Part shown: piece after piece, positions 32,974-44,752 of the stretch
Position numbering within the stretch: the first letter of the stretch is position 1
Layout of the letters: every line of letters starts with the position of its first letter
Source of the DNA: Gordonia hirsuta DSM 44140 = NBRC 16056
GTDB taxonomy: Bacteria > Actinomycetota > Actinomycetes > Mycobacteriales > Mycobacteriaceae
NCBI RefSeq assembly: GCF_000333015.1
Contig: NZ_BANT01000018.1
Coordinates: 62,001 to 126,000 of the forward strand
Reading direction: 5' to 3'
DNA length: 64,000 bases
Made by a program: the position numbers and the translations under genes
The notes under the pieces: model-generated
What the model saw: the letters and a program-made list of their open reading frames with translations, nothing else
Database searches by the model: none
What the model was told of the DNA's origin: nothing

Positions 32974-33647
32974 GACTGCTTCCTCTTCGTCTCGGTGCTT
33001 GTGTTCGTCTCGCTGCGCGTCTGCTCCCCGGTGCTCGCGGCGGCCGGTCCGGCATCTGGCGACGTGCTGTCCGCGGGTGGGCTGTCTGCGGACTCGCTGT
33101 CTGCGGATTCACTGTCTGCGGCCTCGAAGGCGGCGAGGGTGCGTTCGGTGATCGCGCGGTAGGGCTCCGTCCACGACGGGTAGACGGTCTTGTCGTCGGC
33201 CCGGATTCCCGAGTCCAGTTCGGTGCCCGACGGCAGGATCCAGCGGATCACCAGCAGTCCGTCGCGGGTCATCACCTTGCCGGCGAGCCGGTTCTCGGTG
33301 CGGACCGCGGTGATCGCCTCCTGCGGGATCCAGATGTCCGAGGATCCGGCGCGCTGCAGCAGGATCCCCTCGGCGTAACGGGAGAACACCGTCTCGGCGC
33401 GGTCACCGAAGTCGGCGACGGCCACGCGGGTGGCCCAGCGCGGCGCCAGGGTGCTGCCGACGTAGACGCCGGTGTCCGGGCCGGTCAGCGGTGCGCCGAG
33501 CCCGGCCGGAACCGACGGGAACTCGCCGAGTTGCTCGGCCTGGGCACGCCCGCGCCGGCGCCAGCCGCGCAGGGCCAGCGACACCAGACCCAGCCACAGC
33601 AGCAGCGCGCAGACCACCAGGATCACATCGGGCAGCCAACTGTTCAT
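32970..33647 (-). CDS. unknown membrane protein in the pyr operon (Rv1382-like)
   Basis: 225 aa. One N-terminal membrane helix (about 6-27) is followed by a basic stretch '[10 protein letters not shown]' and then a soluble domain (about 55-165) with beta-rich character ('[19 protein letters not shown]', '[13 protein letters not shown]') that may be a PH-like fold. The tail from about 172 is a low-complexity repeat of Ala-Asp-Ser-Glu-Ser. It is fused by ATGA overlaps to pyrC upstream and carA downstream. The same position is filled by Rv1382 in M. tuberculosis, so the association is old; the function is unknown. Confidence 0.85.
   Translation of the reverse strand: MNSWLPDVILVVCALLLWLGLVSLALRGWRRRGRAQAEQLGEFPSVPAGLGAPLTGPDTGVYVGSTLAPRWATRVAVADFGDRAETVFSRYAEGILLQRAGSSDIWIPQEAITAVRTENRLAGKVMTRDGLLVIRWILPSGTELDSGIRADDKTVYPSWTEPYRAITERTLAAFEAADSESADSESADSPPADSTSPDAGPAAASTGEQTRSETNTSTETKRKQS
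33066..33125 (-). repeat. 15-base tandem repeat in the tail of the pyr-operon membrane protein
   Basis: Four consecutive 15-base units: 33066-33080 (degenerate), 33081-33095 GCTGTCTGCGGACTC, 33096-33110 GCTGTCTGCGGATTC, 33111-33125 ACTGTCTGCGGCCTC. Each encodes five residues of the form Ala-Asp-Ser-Glu-Ser or a variant. Because the unit is a multiple of three, copy number could change without a frameshift. Confidence 0.85.
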
Positions 33648-34930
33648 TCGGCGGTCACCGTGCCCCGCAGGACCGTTGCCTGCACGGTGGCCGGCAGTGT
33701 CATCTCCGCATACGGGGTGTTCCGGGATTTACTGGCCAGAGCGTCGGGATCGACGGTCCACTCGGCATCGGGGTCGACGATCGTCAGGTTCCCTGGTTCA
33801 CCGACGGCGATCGGGCGGCCGTGGTCGTCGAGTCCGACGATCTCGGCCGGCCGCTCACTCATCACGCGGGCGACGCCGCGCCAGTCCAGTAGCCCGGGCC
33901 GGACCATGGTCTCCACCACGATCGACAGAGCCGTCTCCAGACCGAGCATGCCGGGTTTGGCCTGGGCGAACTCGCAGCACTTCTCCTGGGAGGCGTGCGG
34001 TGCGTGGTCGGTGGCGACACAGTCGATGACGCCGTCGGCCAGTGCCGCGCGCAGCGCCATCTTGTCGCGGTCCTCCCGCAGCGGCGGATTCACGCGATTG
34101 ACCCCGTCGTAGGTCTCCAGTCGTGAATCGTCCAGGAGCAGGTGGTGCGGGGTGACCTCGGCGGTGATGTCGATCCCCTGCCCACGCGCCCAGCGCAGCA
34201 GTTCCACGGTGCCCTCGGTGGAGGCGTGCGCCACATGCACGCGGGCACCGGCGTCGCGCGCCAGCAGCGCATCGCGGGCCACGATCGACTCTTCGGCGGC
34301 CCGCGGCCAGCCGGCCAAGCCCAGGCGCGCGGCGATCGGTCCGTCATGGGCGACGGCCCCGACGGTCAGCCGCGGATCCTCACTGTGCTGGGAGATCAGT
34401 ACGCCCAGACCGGAGCTGTACTCCAGGGCGCGCTTCATCACCACCGGATCGTGGACGCATTTGCCGTCATCGCTGAACAGCTTCACCTTGGCCACGCCGT
34501 CGGCCATCATGCCCATCTCGGCGAGTTGCTCGCCGGCCAGACCGACGGTCACTGCCCCGACCGGATGGACATCGCACAGGCCGACCTCCTGGCCGATCCG
34601 CCACACCGCGTCGGTGATGCTGGCGTTGTCGGCGACTGGGTCGGTGTTGGCCATCGCGAAGATCGCGGTGTACCCGCCTTTGGCGGCGGCGGCCGAGCCG
34701 GTGGCGATGGTCTCGGTATCTTCCCGCCCGGGTTCGCGGACGTGGGTGTGCAGGTCAACCAGTCCGGGCAACAGGATGCCGCCGTGGCCGTCGAGGGTGC
34801 GCGCACCGTCCGGGGCGGTCAGTCCGGCACCGATGGCCGTGATGACACCGTCGGTCACCGCGACATCGACCGGATCGCCCTCGCCGTACGGGCGGACGTT
34901 GGTGATGAGAACCGAACCGGTGGCCGCCAC
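33644..34930 (-). CDS. pyrC: dihydroorotase
   Basis: Cyclises carbamoyl-aspartate to dihydroorotate. 428 aa amidohydrolase. Metal ligands are His61 and His63 in '[12 protein letters not shown]'; further conserved parts are '[16 protein letters not shown]', '[17 protein letters not shown]' and '[15 protein letters not shown]'. The start is GTG 34930, sharing one base with the pyrB stop (TAGTG), with GGGGAG 10 bases upstream. The stop shares ATGA with the membrane-protein gene. Confidence 0.96.
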   Translation of the reverse strand: MAATGSVLITNVRPYGEGDPVDVAVTDGVITAIGAGLTAPDGARTLDGHGGILLPGLVDLHTHVREPGREDTETIATGSAAAAKGGYTAIFAMANTDPVADNASITDAVWRIGQEVGLCDVHPVGAVTVGLAGEQLAEMGMMADGVAKVKLFSDDGKCVHDPVVMKRALEYSSGLGVLISQHSEDPRLTVGAVAHDGPIAARLGLAGWPRAAEESIVARDALLARDAGARVHVAHASTEGTVELLRWARGQGIDITAEVTPHHLLLDDSRLETYDGVNRVNPPLREDRDKMALRAALADGVIDCVATDHAPHASQEKCCEFAQAKPGMLGLETALSIVVETMVRPGLLDWRGVARVMSERPAEIVGLDDHGRPIAVGEPGNLTIVDPDAEWTVDPDALASKSRNTPYAEMTLPATVQATVLRGTVTAE

Positions 34931-35928
34931 TATTGCGTCTCCCCTGTCTGATGATGGTCCGGGGCCTGGCCGGCCTCGGAAGTGTCGCTGGCCAGTAGCC
35001 GGAAGAGCACCGCCATGCGCACATGGACACCGGCTCGGACCTGGTCCAGGACCACCGACTGCGGCGCGTCGGCCACGTCGAAACCGATCTCCATCCCGCG
35101 CAGCATGGGACCCGGATGCAGGACGGCGGCGTCCTCGGGCAGCAGAGCCAGCCGATTGTCGTTGAGCCCGTAGCGCACGGCGTACTCGCGTGCGCTGGGG
35201 AAGAAGCCCCCGTTCATCCGTTCGGCCTGCACACGCAGCATCATCACCGCATCGGCCCCGGGCAGCTCGGCGTCCAGTTCGCTGGTGACTCGCACCGGCC
35301 AGGTCTGCACACCGGTGGGCAGCAGTGTCGGCGGCGCCACCAGTACCACCTCGGCGCCCAGGGTGGACAGCAGGTGTGCATTGGAGCGCGCCACGCGCGA
35401 GTGCAGGATGTCGCCGACGATCACGATCTTGCGGCCGTCGAGCGACCCGAACCGGGCGCGCAGCGAGTAGGCATCCAGCAGCGCCTGCGTGGGGTGCTCG
35501 TGGGTGCCGTCACCGGCATTGATCACCGCTGGGCCCGTACTGGGCAGACCCAGGACGTCGGTGCCGTCGTTGGTCCAGCGGGCGATCTGCGCCGCGGCCC
35601 CGGAGGCCGGGTGCCGCACCACCAGCGCGTCGGCGCCCAGTGCCCGCAGCGTCTTGGCGGTATCGCGCAGCGATTCGCCCTTGTTCACCGAGGAGCTGGC
35701 CGCACTGACGTTGATCACATCGGCGCTCATCCACTTGCCGGCCACCTCGAAGGAGACGCGGGTGCGAGTGGAGTTCTCGTAGAAGACGGTCATCACGGTG
35801 CGTCCGCGCAGGGTCGGCAGCTTGCGGACCTCGCGGCCGGCCAGCGCCTGCTCGAAGCGAGCGGCCTCGTCGAGCAGTTCGACGGCGTCGTCGCGGGTCA
35901 GGTCGGCGGTGGAGAGCAGATGTTTCAT
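34930..35928 (-). CDS. pyrB: aspartate carbamoyltransferase, catalytic subunit
   Basis: Joins carbamoyl phosphate to aspartate, the first committed pyrimidine step. 332 aa. The carbamoyl-phosphate motif 'STRTR' is at 53-57, '[13 protein letters not shown]' supplies the mobile 80s loop and '[10 protein letters not shown]' starts at 145. '[14 protein letters not shown]' fits the aspartate domain. No regulatory subunit gene (pyrI) is present. ATG 35928 overlaps the pyrR stop as ATGA; the stop overlaps pyrC by 1 base. Confidence 0.97.
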   Translation of the reverse strand: MKHLLSTADLTRDDAVELLDEAARFEQALAGREVRKLPTLRGRTVMTVFYENSTRTRVSFEVAGKWMSADVINVSAASSSVNKGESLRDTAKTLRALGADALVVRHPASGAAAQIARWTNDGTDVLGLPSTGPAVINAGDGTHEHPTQALLDAYSLRARFGSLDGRKIVIVGDILHSRVARSNAHLLSTLGAEVVLVAPPTLLPTGVQTWPVRVTSELDAELPGADAVMMLRVQAERMNGGFFPSAREYAVRYGLNDNRLALLPEDAAVLHPGPMLRGMEIGFDVADAPQSVVLDQVRAGVHVRMAVLFRLLASDTSEAGQAPDHHQTGETQ

Positions 35929-36551
35929 GACCGGCTCGCCGCCGACTCGACCACCACGGCGTCGTCGCCGTCGTACTCGGTCAGATGCACGTCGACGTCC
36001 TCGTCGCGGGCGGTCGGGATGTTCTTCCCGACATAGTCGGCGCGCAGCGGCAGTTCCCGGTGGCCGCGATCGACCAGCACCGCCAGCTGCACCGCGGCGG
36101 GCCGGCCCAGATCGCGCAGGGCGTCCAGCGCCGCCCGCACGGTGCGGCCGGAGAACAGGACATCGTCGACCAGGATCACCAGTGCGCCGTCGACGCCACC
36201 GGTGGGCACCATCGTGCGCTCGAGCGGACGGTGCGGCTTATCGCGCAGGTCGTCGCGGTAGAGCGTGATGTCCAGATATCCGGCGGGCACTTCCACCCCG
36301 CTGAACTCGGCGATCTTGCTCGCCAGGCGCTGGGCCAGGACGGTGCCGCGAGTGGGAATCCCGATCAGGACGACGGGCACGTCGTGTTCGGGCGCATCCA
36401 GTGCCGTCTTCTCGATGACCTGGTGCGCCATGCGGGCGACGGTGCGGGCCACATCGGATGCGTCCATCAGGGTGCGTCGGCGCCGCGGTGTTTCGGGCCG
36501 TTCGCTGTCGGGCTCACCGGCGGCAGCCGGGCCCGGGTTGGGTGTTGTCAC
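35925..36551 (-). CDS. pyrR: pyrimidine operon regulator PyrR / uracil phosphoribosyltransferase
   Basis: RNA-binding regulator that, with UMP bound, represses the pyr operon, and has weak uracil phosphoribosyltransferase activity. 208 aa. The PRPP-binding motif is '[20 protein letters not shown]'; '[14 protein letters not shown]' and '[17 protein letters not shown]' are family-specific. The N-terminus has about 28 residues before the conserved core, Pro-rich. GTG 36551 is preceded by AAGGAGGT with a 4-base spacer. It is the first gene of pyrR-pyrB-pyrC-x-carA-carB-pyrF. Confidence 0.95.
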   Translation of the reverse strand: MTTPNPGPAAAGEPDSERPETPRRRRTLMDASDVARTVARMAHQVIEKTALDAPEHDVPVVLIGIPTRGTVLAQRLASKIAEFSGVEVPAGYLDITLYRDDLRDKPHRPLERTMVPTGGVDGALVILVDDVLFSGRTVRAALDALRDLGRPAAVQLAVLVDRGHRELPLRADYVGKNIPTARDEDVDVHLTEYDGDDAVVVESAASRS

Positions 36552-36555
36552 ACCG

Positions 36556-36582
36556 ACCTCCTTCTCCGCCTCACTGGACGGA
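36556..36582 (-). promoter_or_regulatory. candidate PyrR-binding hairpin adjoining the pyrR ribosome site
   Basis: On the minus strand TCCGTC-CAGTGA-GGCGGA (36582-36565) forms a 6-pair stem with a 6-base loop. Its core TCCAGTGAGGC fits the form UCCNGNGAGGY that I recall for Bacillus PyrR binding loops. One base downstream begins AAGGAGGT (36563-36556), the Shine-Dalgarno of pyrR. Binding of PyrR could therefore block translation of the first gene, the mechanism reported for mycobacteria. I see no terminator between the hairpin and the gene. Confidence 0.7.
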
Positions 36583-36610
36583 TCGTTAAAGGAATCGTCG
36601 TATGCCGACT

Positions 36611-37078
36611 CTACTCTCCGGTGCCGGCCGCCCGCACCTGGGGGGCCAGGACCGAGATACGGTCCAGGACACCGTTGACGAAGGCCGGCGAATCGTCGGT
36701 GGACAGCTCCGTGGCCAGTTTGACGGCCTCGTCCAGCACCACCTTGACGTCCACATCACGGGCATACAGCAGTTCCCAAGTGGCCAGGCGCAGAATGGCC
36801 CGGTCCACGGCCGGGAGCCGCTCGAAGGTCCAGTTCTTCAGGTGCGAGGTGATCAACGCGTCGATCTGATCGGCATCGCCGGTGTAGCCCTCGACGACGT
36901 CGACCGCATAGCCGCTCATCTCCCCGACCGCATCGTGGGAGTCGAAGACCTCTCGGCGTTCGGCGATCAGGTCGGTGGCCGGCACACCCTTGGCCTCGGC
37001 CTCGAACAGCACATCCACCGCGCGCCGTCGCTGCCGGTGGCGGCCGCGGGGTTCGGAGTGACGGTCAGTTGTTGACAC
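36611..37078 (-). CDS. nusB: transcription antitermination factor NusB
   Basis: RNA-binding factor for rRNA antitermination with NusE/S10. 155 aa from GTG 37078. Conserved parts are '[20 protein letters not shown]', '[19 protein letters not shown]' and '[20 protein letters not shown]' followed by 'FVNGVLD'. A longer version from GTG 37099 is possible; I prefer 37078 by comparison with the mycobacterial N-terminus, though neither has a good ribosome site. It overlaps the end of efp by 14 bases. The pyrR leader follows within 60 bases. Confidence 0.93.
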   Translation of the reverse strand: MSTTDRHSEPRGRHRQRRRAVDVLFEAEAKGVPATDLIAERREVFDSHDAVGEMSGYAVDVVEGYTGDADQIDALITSHLKNWTFERLPAVDRAILRLATWELLYARDVDVKVVLDEAVKLATELSTDDSPAFVNGVLDRISVLAPQVRAAGTGE

Positions 37079-37628
37079 GGCCGAGGTAATTTCCGTCACG
37101 CGAATCGATCTTCAGCTTGTCGCCGGTGTTGATGAACAGCGGCACCTGAACCTCGGCACCGGTCTCCAGCGTCGCCGGCTTGGTGCCGCCGGTGGAGCGA
37201 TCACCCTGCAGACCCGGGTCGGTCTGGGTCACCTCGAGCTCGACGGTGACCGGCAGTTCCACGTGCAGCGGAACGTCCTCGTGGGTGGCGACCTGCACGC
37301 TCATGTTCTCCAGCAGGAAACGGGCGCCGTCGCCGACGGTCTCCGGGGCGATCGCGATCTGGTCGTAGGTCTCCCCGTCCATGAAGACGTAGTCGGTGCC
37401 GTCGTTGTACAGGTAGGTCATATCGCGACGGTCGACCAGGGCGGTCTCGACCTTCACTCCGGCGTTCCAGGTCTTGTCGACGCTCTTGCCGGTCAGCACG
37501 TTCTTGATCTTGGTCCGCACGAAGGCCGGCCCCTTACCGGGCTTGACGTGCTGGAATTCCAGGATCTGCCACAGCTGGCCGTCGATCTTGAGGACGAGGC
37601 CGTTCTTGAAGTCGGCGGTAGTGGCCAT
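37065..37628 (-). CDS. efp: translation elongation factor P
   Basis: Relieves ribosomes stalled on polyproline stretches. 187 aa with three barrel domains. The loop tip reads '[14 protein letters not shown]', with Lys32 at the position modified in other bacteria. The central and C-terminal OB domains show '[20 protein letters not shown]' and '[18 protein letters not shown]'. ATG 37628 has AAGGAGAACC upstream. Polyproline-containing proteins such as MltG in this window are plausible clients. It lies 35 bases after pepQ. Confidence 0.97.
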   Translation of the reverse strand: MATTADFKNGLVLKIDGQLWQILEFQHVKPGKGPAFVRTKIKNVLTGKSVDKTWNAGVKVETALVDRRDMTYLYNDGTDYVFMDGETYDQIAIAPETVGDGARFLLENMSVQVATHEDVPLHVELPVTVELEVTQTDPGLQGDRSTGGTKPATLETGAEVQVPLFINTGDKLKIDSRDGNYLGRVNN

Positions 37629-37663
37629 GAAGGTTCTCCTTATGAAGTCTTGAGGAAATCCCG

Positions 37664-38788
37664 CTAGAGGATCTGCAGCGCCCGGGGGGACGACGTCAGC
37701 GATCGTGCGCCGGTGTCGGTGACCACGAGGGTGTCTTCGATCCGGACCCCGCCGCGCCCGGGAAGGTAGATCCCGGGCTCGACGGTCACGGTCGCGCCTG
37801 CACGCAGTGTACCGGTCGCCGTCGCGCCGATTCCGGGCGCTTCGTGGATCTGGAGTCCGACCCCGTGCCCGAGGCCGTGAACGTACTGCGGGCCGTAGCC
37901 GGCCGCGGCGATCACCTCCCGCGCGGCGGCGTCGACCTCGACCAGCGCCGCCCCCGGTACCAGGGCCGCTCGGCCGGCGGCCTGCGCCTGCGCGACGACC
38001 TCGTAGATCTCCCGCTGCCAGGACGCGGCTTCGCCCAGGATGACCGTGCGCGTCATATCCGAGTGGTAGCCCTGCACCACCGCTCCGAAGTCCATCTTGA
38101 CCAGGTCCCCCTCGGCCAGCAGTGCGCTCGTCGGACGATGGTGCGGAACGGCCGAGTTCGGTCCGGCCGCCACGATGGTCTCGAAGGCGATGCCGGCAGC
38201 ACCGTGGTCGTACATCGCCCATTCGAGGTCACGGGCGACGGCGAGTTCGCTGCGTCCCGCGACGACGGCATCGCTTTCGATCAGCGCGGCCAGTGCGTTG
38301 TCGGCGATCTGGCAGGCCTTCTCGATCAGCGCGATCTCGCCGGGCTCCTTGCATTCGCGGAGCTCCTGGACGACACCGCGCAGGGCGACCAGCTCCAGGT
38401 CGGTTCCGGCGACCACCTCGCACAGTCCGGTGTAGGCGGCCACCGTCACCGCATCGGATTCGAAACCGACGCGCAACCGGCCGCCGGGGGCCTCCTGCGT
38501 CAGGTGTGTCAGCAGTCCGGCGGCGGCATTGCGCTCGATCACCACCGGTAGACCCGGCGCCTGCGCGGTGACCTGATCGCGGTAACGGCCGTCGGTGGCG
38601 ATCGATGTCGTGCCGTCCAGATCAGTCGGGACGGCGACCGCCGCGTTGCTCCCGGTGAATCCGGTCAGGTACCGGACATTCGTCAGGTCGGTGACGAGCA
38701 GGAGATCGACGTCGTGGGCGGCGAGCGCGGCGGACAACCGGCGGCGCCGGTCAATGGACGAATCGCGGACTTCGGCGGTAACAGGCAT
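37664..38788 (-). CDS. pepQ: Xaa-Pro peptidase, M24 family
   Basis: Cytosolic metallopeptidase cleaving X-Pro bonds. 374 aa with the 'pita-bread' fold in the C-terminal half. The five metal ligands are visible: Asp in '[12 protein letters not shown]', Asp in '[11 protein letters not shown]', His in '[13 protein letters not shown]', Glu in '[12 protein letters not shown]' and Glu in '[11 protein letters not shown]'. The N-terminal creatinase-like domain has '[16 protein letters not shown]'. The pepQ-efp-nusB order matches M. tuberculosis. It starts 42 bases from the divergent four-TM gene. Confidence 0.94.
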   Translation of the reverse strand: MPVTAEVRDSSIDRRRRLSAALAAHDVDLLLVTDLTNVRYLTGFTGSNAAVAVPTDLDGTTSIATDGRYRDQVTAQAPGLPVVIERNAAAGLLTHLTQEAPGGRLRVGFESDAVTVAAYTGLCEVVAGTDLELVALRGVVQELRECKEPGEIALIEKACQIADNALAALIESDAVVAGRSELAVARDLEWAMYDHGAAGIAFETIVAAGPNSAVPHHRPTSALLAEGDLVKMDFGAVVQGYHSDMTRTVILGEAASWQREIYEVVAQAQAAGRAALVPGAALVEVDAAAREVIAAAGYGPQYVHGLGHGVGLQIHEAPGIGATATGTLRAGATVTVEPGIYLPGRGGVRIEDTLVVTDTGARSLTSSPRALQIL

Positions 38789-38830
38789 GCCGCCATTGTT
38801 GTCTATCTCTCATCCTTGTATGTTGTCCCC

Positions 38831-39334
38831 ATGCAACCCTGGCATCTGCGCGGCCTCGTCATGGCACTCCTGCAAATCGTGGTCCGGATCCTTCTCGGCT
38901 TCGGCATCATCGCCTGGCCGGTCCAGTCTCCGATCCTGCGGGCCATTGCGATTGCGGTGGTCGTCATCGCCGCGATCGTCTGGGGCGGGTACGACGGTAT
39001 CCGTGATGCGCGAGCCCACCCCGACCCCGATGACTATGCCGATCTGACGATGCGCTGGCTCAAAGCCGGTCTGGCAGCAGGCTTCATCTCCTGCCTGGTC
39101 TGCTGGATCCTGGGCACCTTCTGGATCAACGGGCTGGGCCAGGCCGACTTCTGGGTCGAGATGACCGCCGGCCTGTCGTTCATCACCCTGCTGGTCTACG
39201 TGCCGGCGTTCTTCGGTGTCTCCGTCGGCCGCTACCTGGTTCGCCGGGATCAGCGTAAGGGCGAAGACACCGACTGGTCGCACCGCGAGCAGTCCGATGC
39301 CGATGCGCCCACGCAGGTGGTTCAGGTCGGCTGA
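38831..39334 (+). CDS. four-helix membrane protein (B-4DMT family, Rv2536-like)
   Basis: 167 aa with four hydrophobic segments (about 10-30, 35-52, 76-97, 110-132) and a polar C-terminal tail rich in Asp and Gln. It resembles the small B-4DMT family transporters, for which no substrate is established. ATG 38831 has no Shine-Dalgarno; a TATGTT box 7 bases before it suggests a leaderless transcript. The open frame upstream to 38714 overlaps pepQ in antisense and lacks coding character. A divergent partner of pepQ as in M. tuberculosis. Confidence 0.82.
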   Translation: MQPWHLRGLVMALLQIVVRILLGFGIIAWPVQSPILRAIAIAVVVIAAIVWGGYDGIRDARAHPDPDDYADLTMRWLKAGLAAGFISCLVCWILGTFWINGLGQADFWVEMTAGLSFITLLVYVPAFFGVSVGRYLVRRDQRKGEDTDWSHREQSDADAPTQVVQVG

Positions 39335-39364
39335 GCCGAACCCGGAAAGCGCTGCTGTTCGTCG

Positions 39365-39403
39365 CTGCGGCCCGGTTCTCCTTCCCGGAGAGCCGGGCCG
39401 CAG
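39365..39403 (+). terminator. strong hairpin after the four-TM gene
   Basis: CTGCGGCCCGGTTCTCC (39365-39381) pairs with GGAGAGCCGGGCCGCAG (39387-39403): 17 pairs with a single G-U wobble and a TTCCC loop, 30 bases past the stop. No U-tract follows. The remaining bases to 39606 are comparatively AT-rich and presumably hold the promoter of the secreted-protein gene. Confidence 0.75.
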
Positions 39404-39606
39404 TCGTCGGTGGCCGACCCGCCGAGCGCCTGCTTTTCAGGGCGAGTCGCCTCGCTGCGAAGTGATTCGCAAGTTGCTGGTGTGAAAGAAGTGTCGATCT
39501 GTGCACAGCGTGATTACGATTCTTCGAATGCTTTCGCGCCGGTGAAGGCGCCGTGGGCTACTCGAAGCACCTACTCAGCGCACGACGCTCCACCCCGGGA
39601 GGCCCC

Positions 39607-40368
39607 ATGAAGACCACGACTGGCAAGACCAGCACCGTTCGCCGGACCCTGACGGCGCTGGCGGCGTCGTCACTGCTGCTGGCCGGCACCGCCGCCGCAC
39701 CGGCAGCGTTCGCCGATCCCTCCGGCCCCTCCGCCGAGGAGTCGCTGGCCGCCCAGCGCGCGATCGAGGGGATCGAGCCGACCGACGCCGCATCGGTGAT
39801 CGACGGGATCGAAGCCGCCAACAAGGTGCTCGATCAGTTGGGTATCGCCCCGTTCACTCCGACCCTGGGATTCTGCACGGACGTCAGCTTCTCCCCCGCC
39901 ATCGGCGGCGCCATTCCGGGCCCGAAGACACCTGGGGTTGGGGACCTGAGCTTGGGGGACATCGATCTGAATGCGGTCAAGAAGGGAGAAGTGATGTTCG
40001 GCTTCGTTCCCGTCGGCGTGATCAACGACTCCGCTGGCAAAGGTGGCATGCAGGTCGCTTGGTTCAACGTCAACACATTCAAGGGCAGCCTCGGCGACCC
40101 GATGGGCGGCATCACCGACGTGATCCTCGACGCGGTTCAGAAACGTATCAGCCAAACATTCCCGCTGCCGGGTGCCGACGTCGGTGCACAGGCTCTGGTG
40201 AATAGCACCCTCAAGCCGGCCCTGAACAGCATTCCGCAAGCCGGAGTCCGTGGCGCTCTTGTCGACACCGACGCCGGCACCGTCCTGGCCGCGATGTACG
40301 GCACGGTGAAGAAGGGCAACGACACCTGCTTCTACTTCCCGAGCATGGGTATCGTCACCGTTTCCTGA
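39607..40368 (+). CDS. secreted protein of unknown function
   Basis: 253 aa with a clear Sec signal peptide: basic 'TSTVRR', hydrophobic 'LTALAASSLLLAGTAAA' and a probable cleavage after 'AFA' at residue 36. The mature part has only two cysteines (C90 in 'LGFCTDV', C241 in 'DTCFYFP'), which could form one disulfide spanning the domain. It is rich in Gly, Pro and Val. ATG 39607 has GGGAGG upstream. Codon usage is less GC-biased than in the neighbours. I do not recognise the family; it occupies the place of aroQ in M. tuberculosis. Confidence 0.82.
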   Translation: MKTTTGKTSTVRRTLTALAASSLLLAGTAAAPAAFADPSGPSAEESLAAQRAIEGIEPTDAASVIDGIEAANKVLDQLGIAPFTPTLGFCTDVSFSPAIGGAIPGPKTPGVGDLSLGDIDLNAVKKGEVMFGFVPVGVINDSAGKGGMQVAWFNVNTFKGSLGDPMGGITDVILDAVQKRISQTFPLPGADVGAQALVNSTLKPALNSIPQAGVRGALVDTDAGTVLAAMYGTVKKGNDTCFYFPSMGIVTVS

Positions 40369-40427
40369 GCACGGTGACTTCCTGAGCGCAGTGACGCCGA
40401 TCGTCTCGGCACGCCCTTGGTTTCCGC

Positions 40428-40479
40428 CCCTGAGTTCGTTCTCGCCCCCTCGGCGGAGGGGGCGAGAACGAGCTCAGGG
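40428..40479. terminator. very strong bidirectional hairpin between the secreted protein and aroKB
   Basis: Two 23-base arms (40428-40450 and 40457-40479) pair along their whole length except one position, with a CGGCGG loop. The core is CTCGCCCCCT / AGGGGGCGAG. A second small hairpin GGGTGC-CGG-GCACCC (40477-40491) overlaps its end. It lies between convergent genes and should stop transcription in both directions. Confidence 0.8.
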
Positions 40480-40546
40480 TGCCGGGCACCCTAGATCAGG
40501 GGGCGGTGATTGCTCCGTCAGCGACCCACGACCGCGCGGCCGCCGG

Positions 40547-43398
<2,852 letters not shown>

Positions 43399-43420
43399 AA
43401 TGATCGATTGTTCCAGAAGG

Positions 43421-43795
43421 TCAGCCGAAAGCCACGACGAGGGTTGCCAGCACCAGCGCCGGTCCATGCGATATGCGCGAGGAGTGAGACAACACACAGC
43501 CGGCCACGGTCAGCAGCGCCGCTGCCAGGACCGTCACCAGCACCGCTACCGGGGAGCCGAGGAAGGCCCCGCAGCAGGCCGCGAGCTTGACGTCGCCACC
43601 GCCGCACTGGCGCACGATGAACCCGGCCAGGTACGGCGCTGCCGCCACGGTCGCGGCGAGTCCGGCGGCCGGGTCACACACGCACCCGATCGCGCTGATC
43701 ACCAGCAGCGGCAGCATCAGGACATGGGGCAGCCGCCCGGTCCGCCGATCCACGTCGGCCAGCACCAGCAGGTGACACGCGATGATCCACGCCAT
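43421..43795 (-). CDS. short A24-family prepilin peptidase
   Basis: 124 aa membrane protein with four or five hydrophobic segments. The two aspartates of A24 peptidases are seen in '[13 protein letters not shown]' and '[14 protein letters not shown]'. The N-terminal methyltransferase domain of the long PilD form is missing, as in TadV/FppA-type enzymes. M. tuberculosis has a similar gene (Rv2551c) at the same place between aroC and aroE. No pilin or Tad genes occur in this window, so its substrate is encoded elsewhere. Confidence 0.85.
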   Translation of the reverse strand: MAWIIACHLLVLADVDRRTGRLPHVLMLPLLVISAIGCVCDPAAGLAATVAAAPYLAGFIVRQCGGGDVKLAACCGAFLGSPVAVLVTVLAAALLTVAGCVLSHSSRISHGPALVLATLVVAFG

Positions 43796-43918
43796 GGGTT
43801 GAGACTGCCCGAACCTCCGGTGACCGCGGGCCGCCTCGTCCCCAGGCCCGCACGGCCAGGCCGGAGTTATCCCCAGTCCCGCTGCGAGGTCCTGGCCGGC
43901 CCCACCGGCGACCGGGTC

Positions 43919-44752
43919 TCAGACGGTGCCGGCGGCTGCCAGTGCAGCAGCCATCGCTTCGCGCGGGGCGGGACGTCCGGTGAACTGTTCGACCTGGCTG
44001 TAGGCCTGATTGAGCAGCATCACCAGGCCCCCGACGACGATCCCACCGTCGGCGGCGACCGCCTGTGCCAGCGGGGTCGGCCACGGTGCATAGATGACGT
44101 CGATCAGCCGGGTCGCCGGGCGCAGCGAATCCAGGATCGCGCCGGTCGCCTCCGCCGGGACCGTGGAGATCACGACATCGGACTGTGCGACGGCCTCGGC
44201 CAGTTCCGGACCGTTCTCGAAACCCAGCACCTGGCAATTCATCCCCAGCCGATGGGCCAGCGCGACGGCGTCGGCGGCTCTCCAGGAGCTGCGCGCCACG
44301 ATCGCCAGTTCGGTGATCCCCCACTCGGCGAGTGCGGCGATGGTCGGCAGTGCCGTGCCGCCGGCCCCGACCACGACCGCGCGCAGCGCGCCGTCGGGTA
44401 CCTGCGCTTCGTTCAAGGCCCCGGTCATGCCGTCGATATCGGTGCAGTCGGCCCGCCAGCGGCCATCGGGCAGCCGCACGAGCGTGTTGGCCGAGCCGAT
44501 CAGTTCGGCCCGTTCGGTGCGTTCATCGGCGAAGTCCAGGGCCGCCAGCTTCCCCGGCATCGTCACCGAGAAGCCGATCCACTCCGGACCGGCGGCCGAG
44601 ACCAGCCCGGGCAGATCCTCGGCGGTGGTCTCGATCGCCTCGTAGGTCCAGTCGGCCAGACCCAGTGCGGCATAGGCTGCGCGATGCAGATCCGGCGAGC
44701 GGGAGTGGCCGACCGGCGAACCCAGGACTGCGGCCTTGCGCGGGATGTCCAT
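43919..44752 (-). CDS. aroE: shikimate dehydrogenase
   Basis: Reduces 3-dehydroshikimate with NADPH. 277 aa. The substrate domain has 'VLGSPVGHSRSPDLHRAAY' and catalytic Lys68 in 'SVTMPGK', with Asp105 in 'DCTDIDG'. The cofactor loop is 'VVVGAGGTALPTIAAL'. ATG 44752 shares one base with the mltG stop (TGATG), so the frame running further upstream inside mltG is not used. It is third in the order ruvX-mltG-aroE. Confidence 0.93.
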   Translation of the reverse strand: MDIPRKAAVLGSPVGHSRSPDLHRAAYAALGLADWTYEAIETTAEDLPGLVSAAGPEWIGFSVTMPGKLAALDFADERTERAELIGSANTLVRLPDGRWRADCTDIDGMTGALNEAQVPDGALRAVVVGAGGTALPTIAALAEWGITELAIVARSSWRAADAVALAHRLGMNCQVLGFENGPELAEAVAQSDVVISTVPAEATGAILDSLRPATRLIDVIYAPWPTPLAQAVAADGGIVVGGLVMLLNQAYSQVEQFTGRPAPREAMAAALAAAGTV

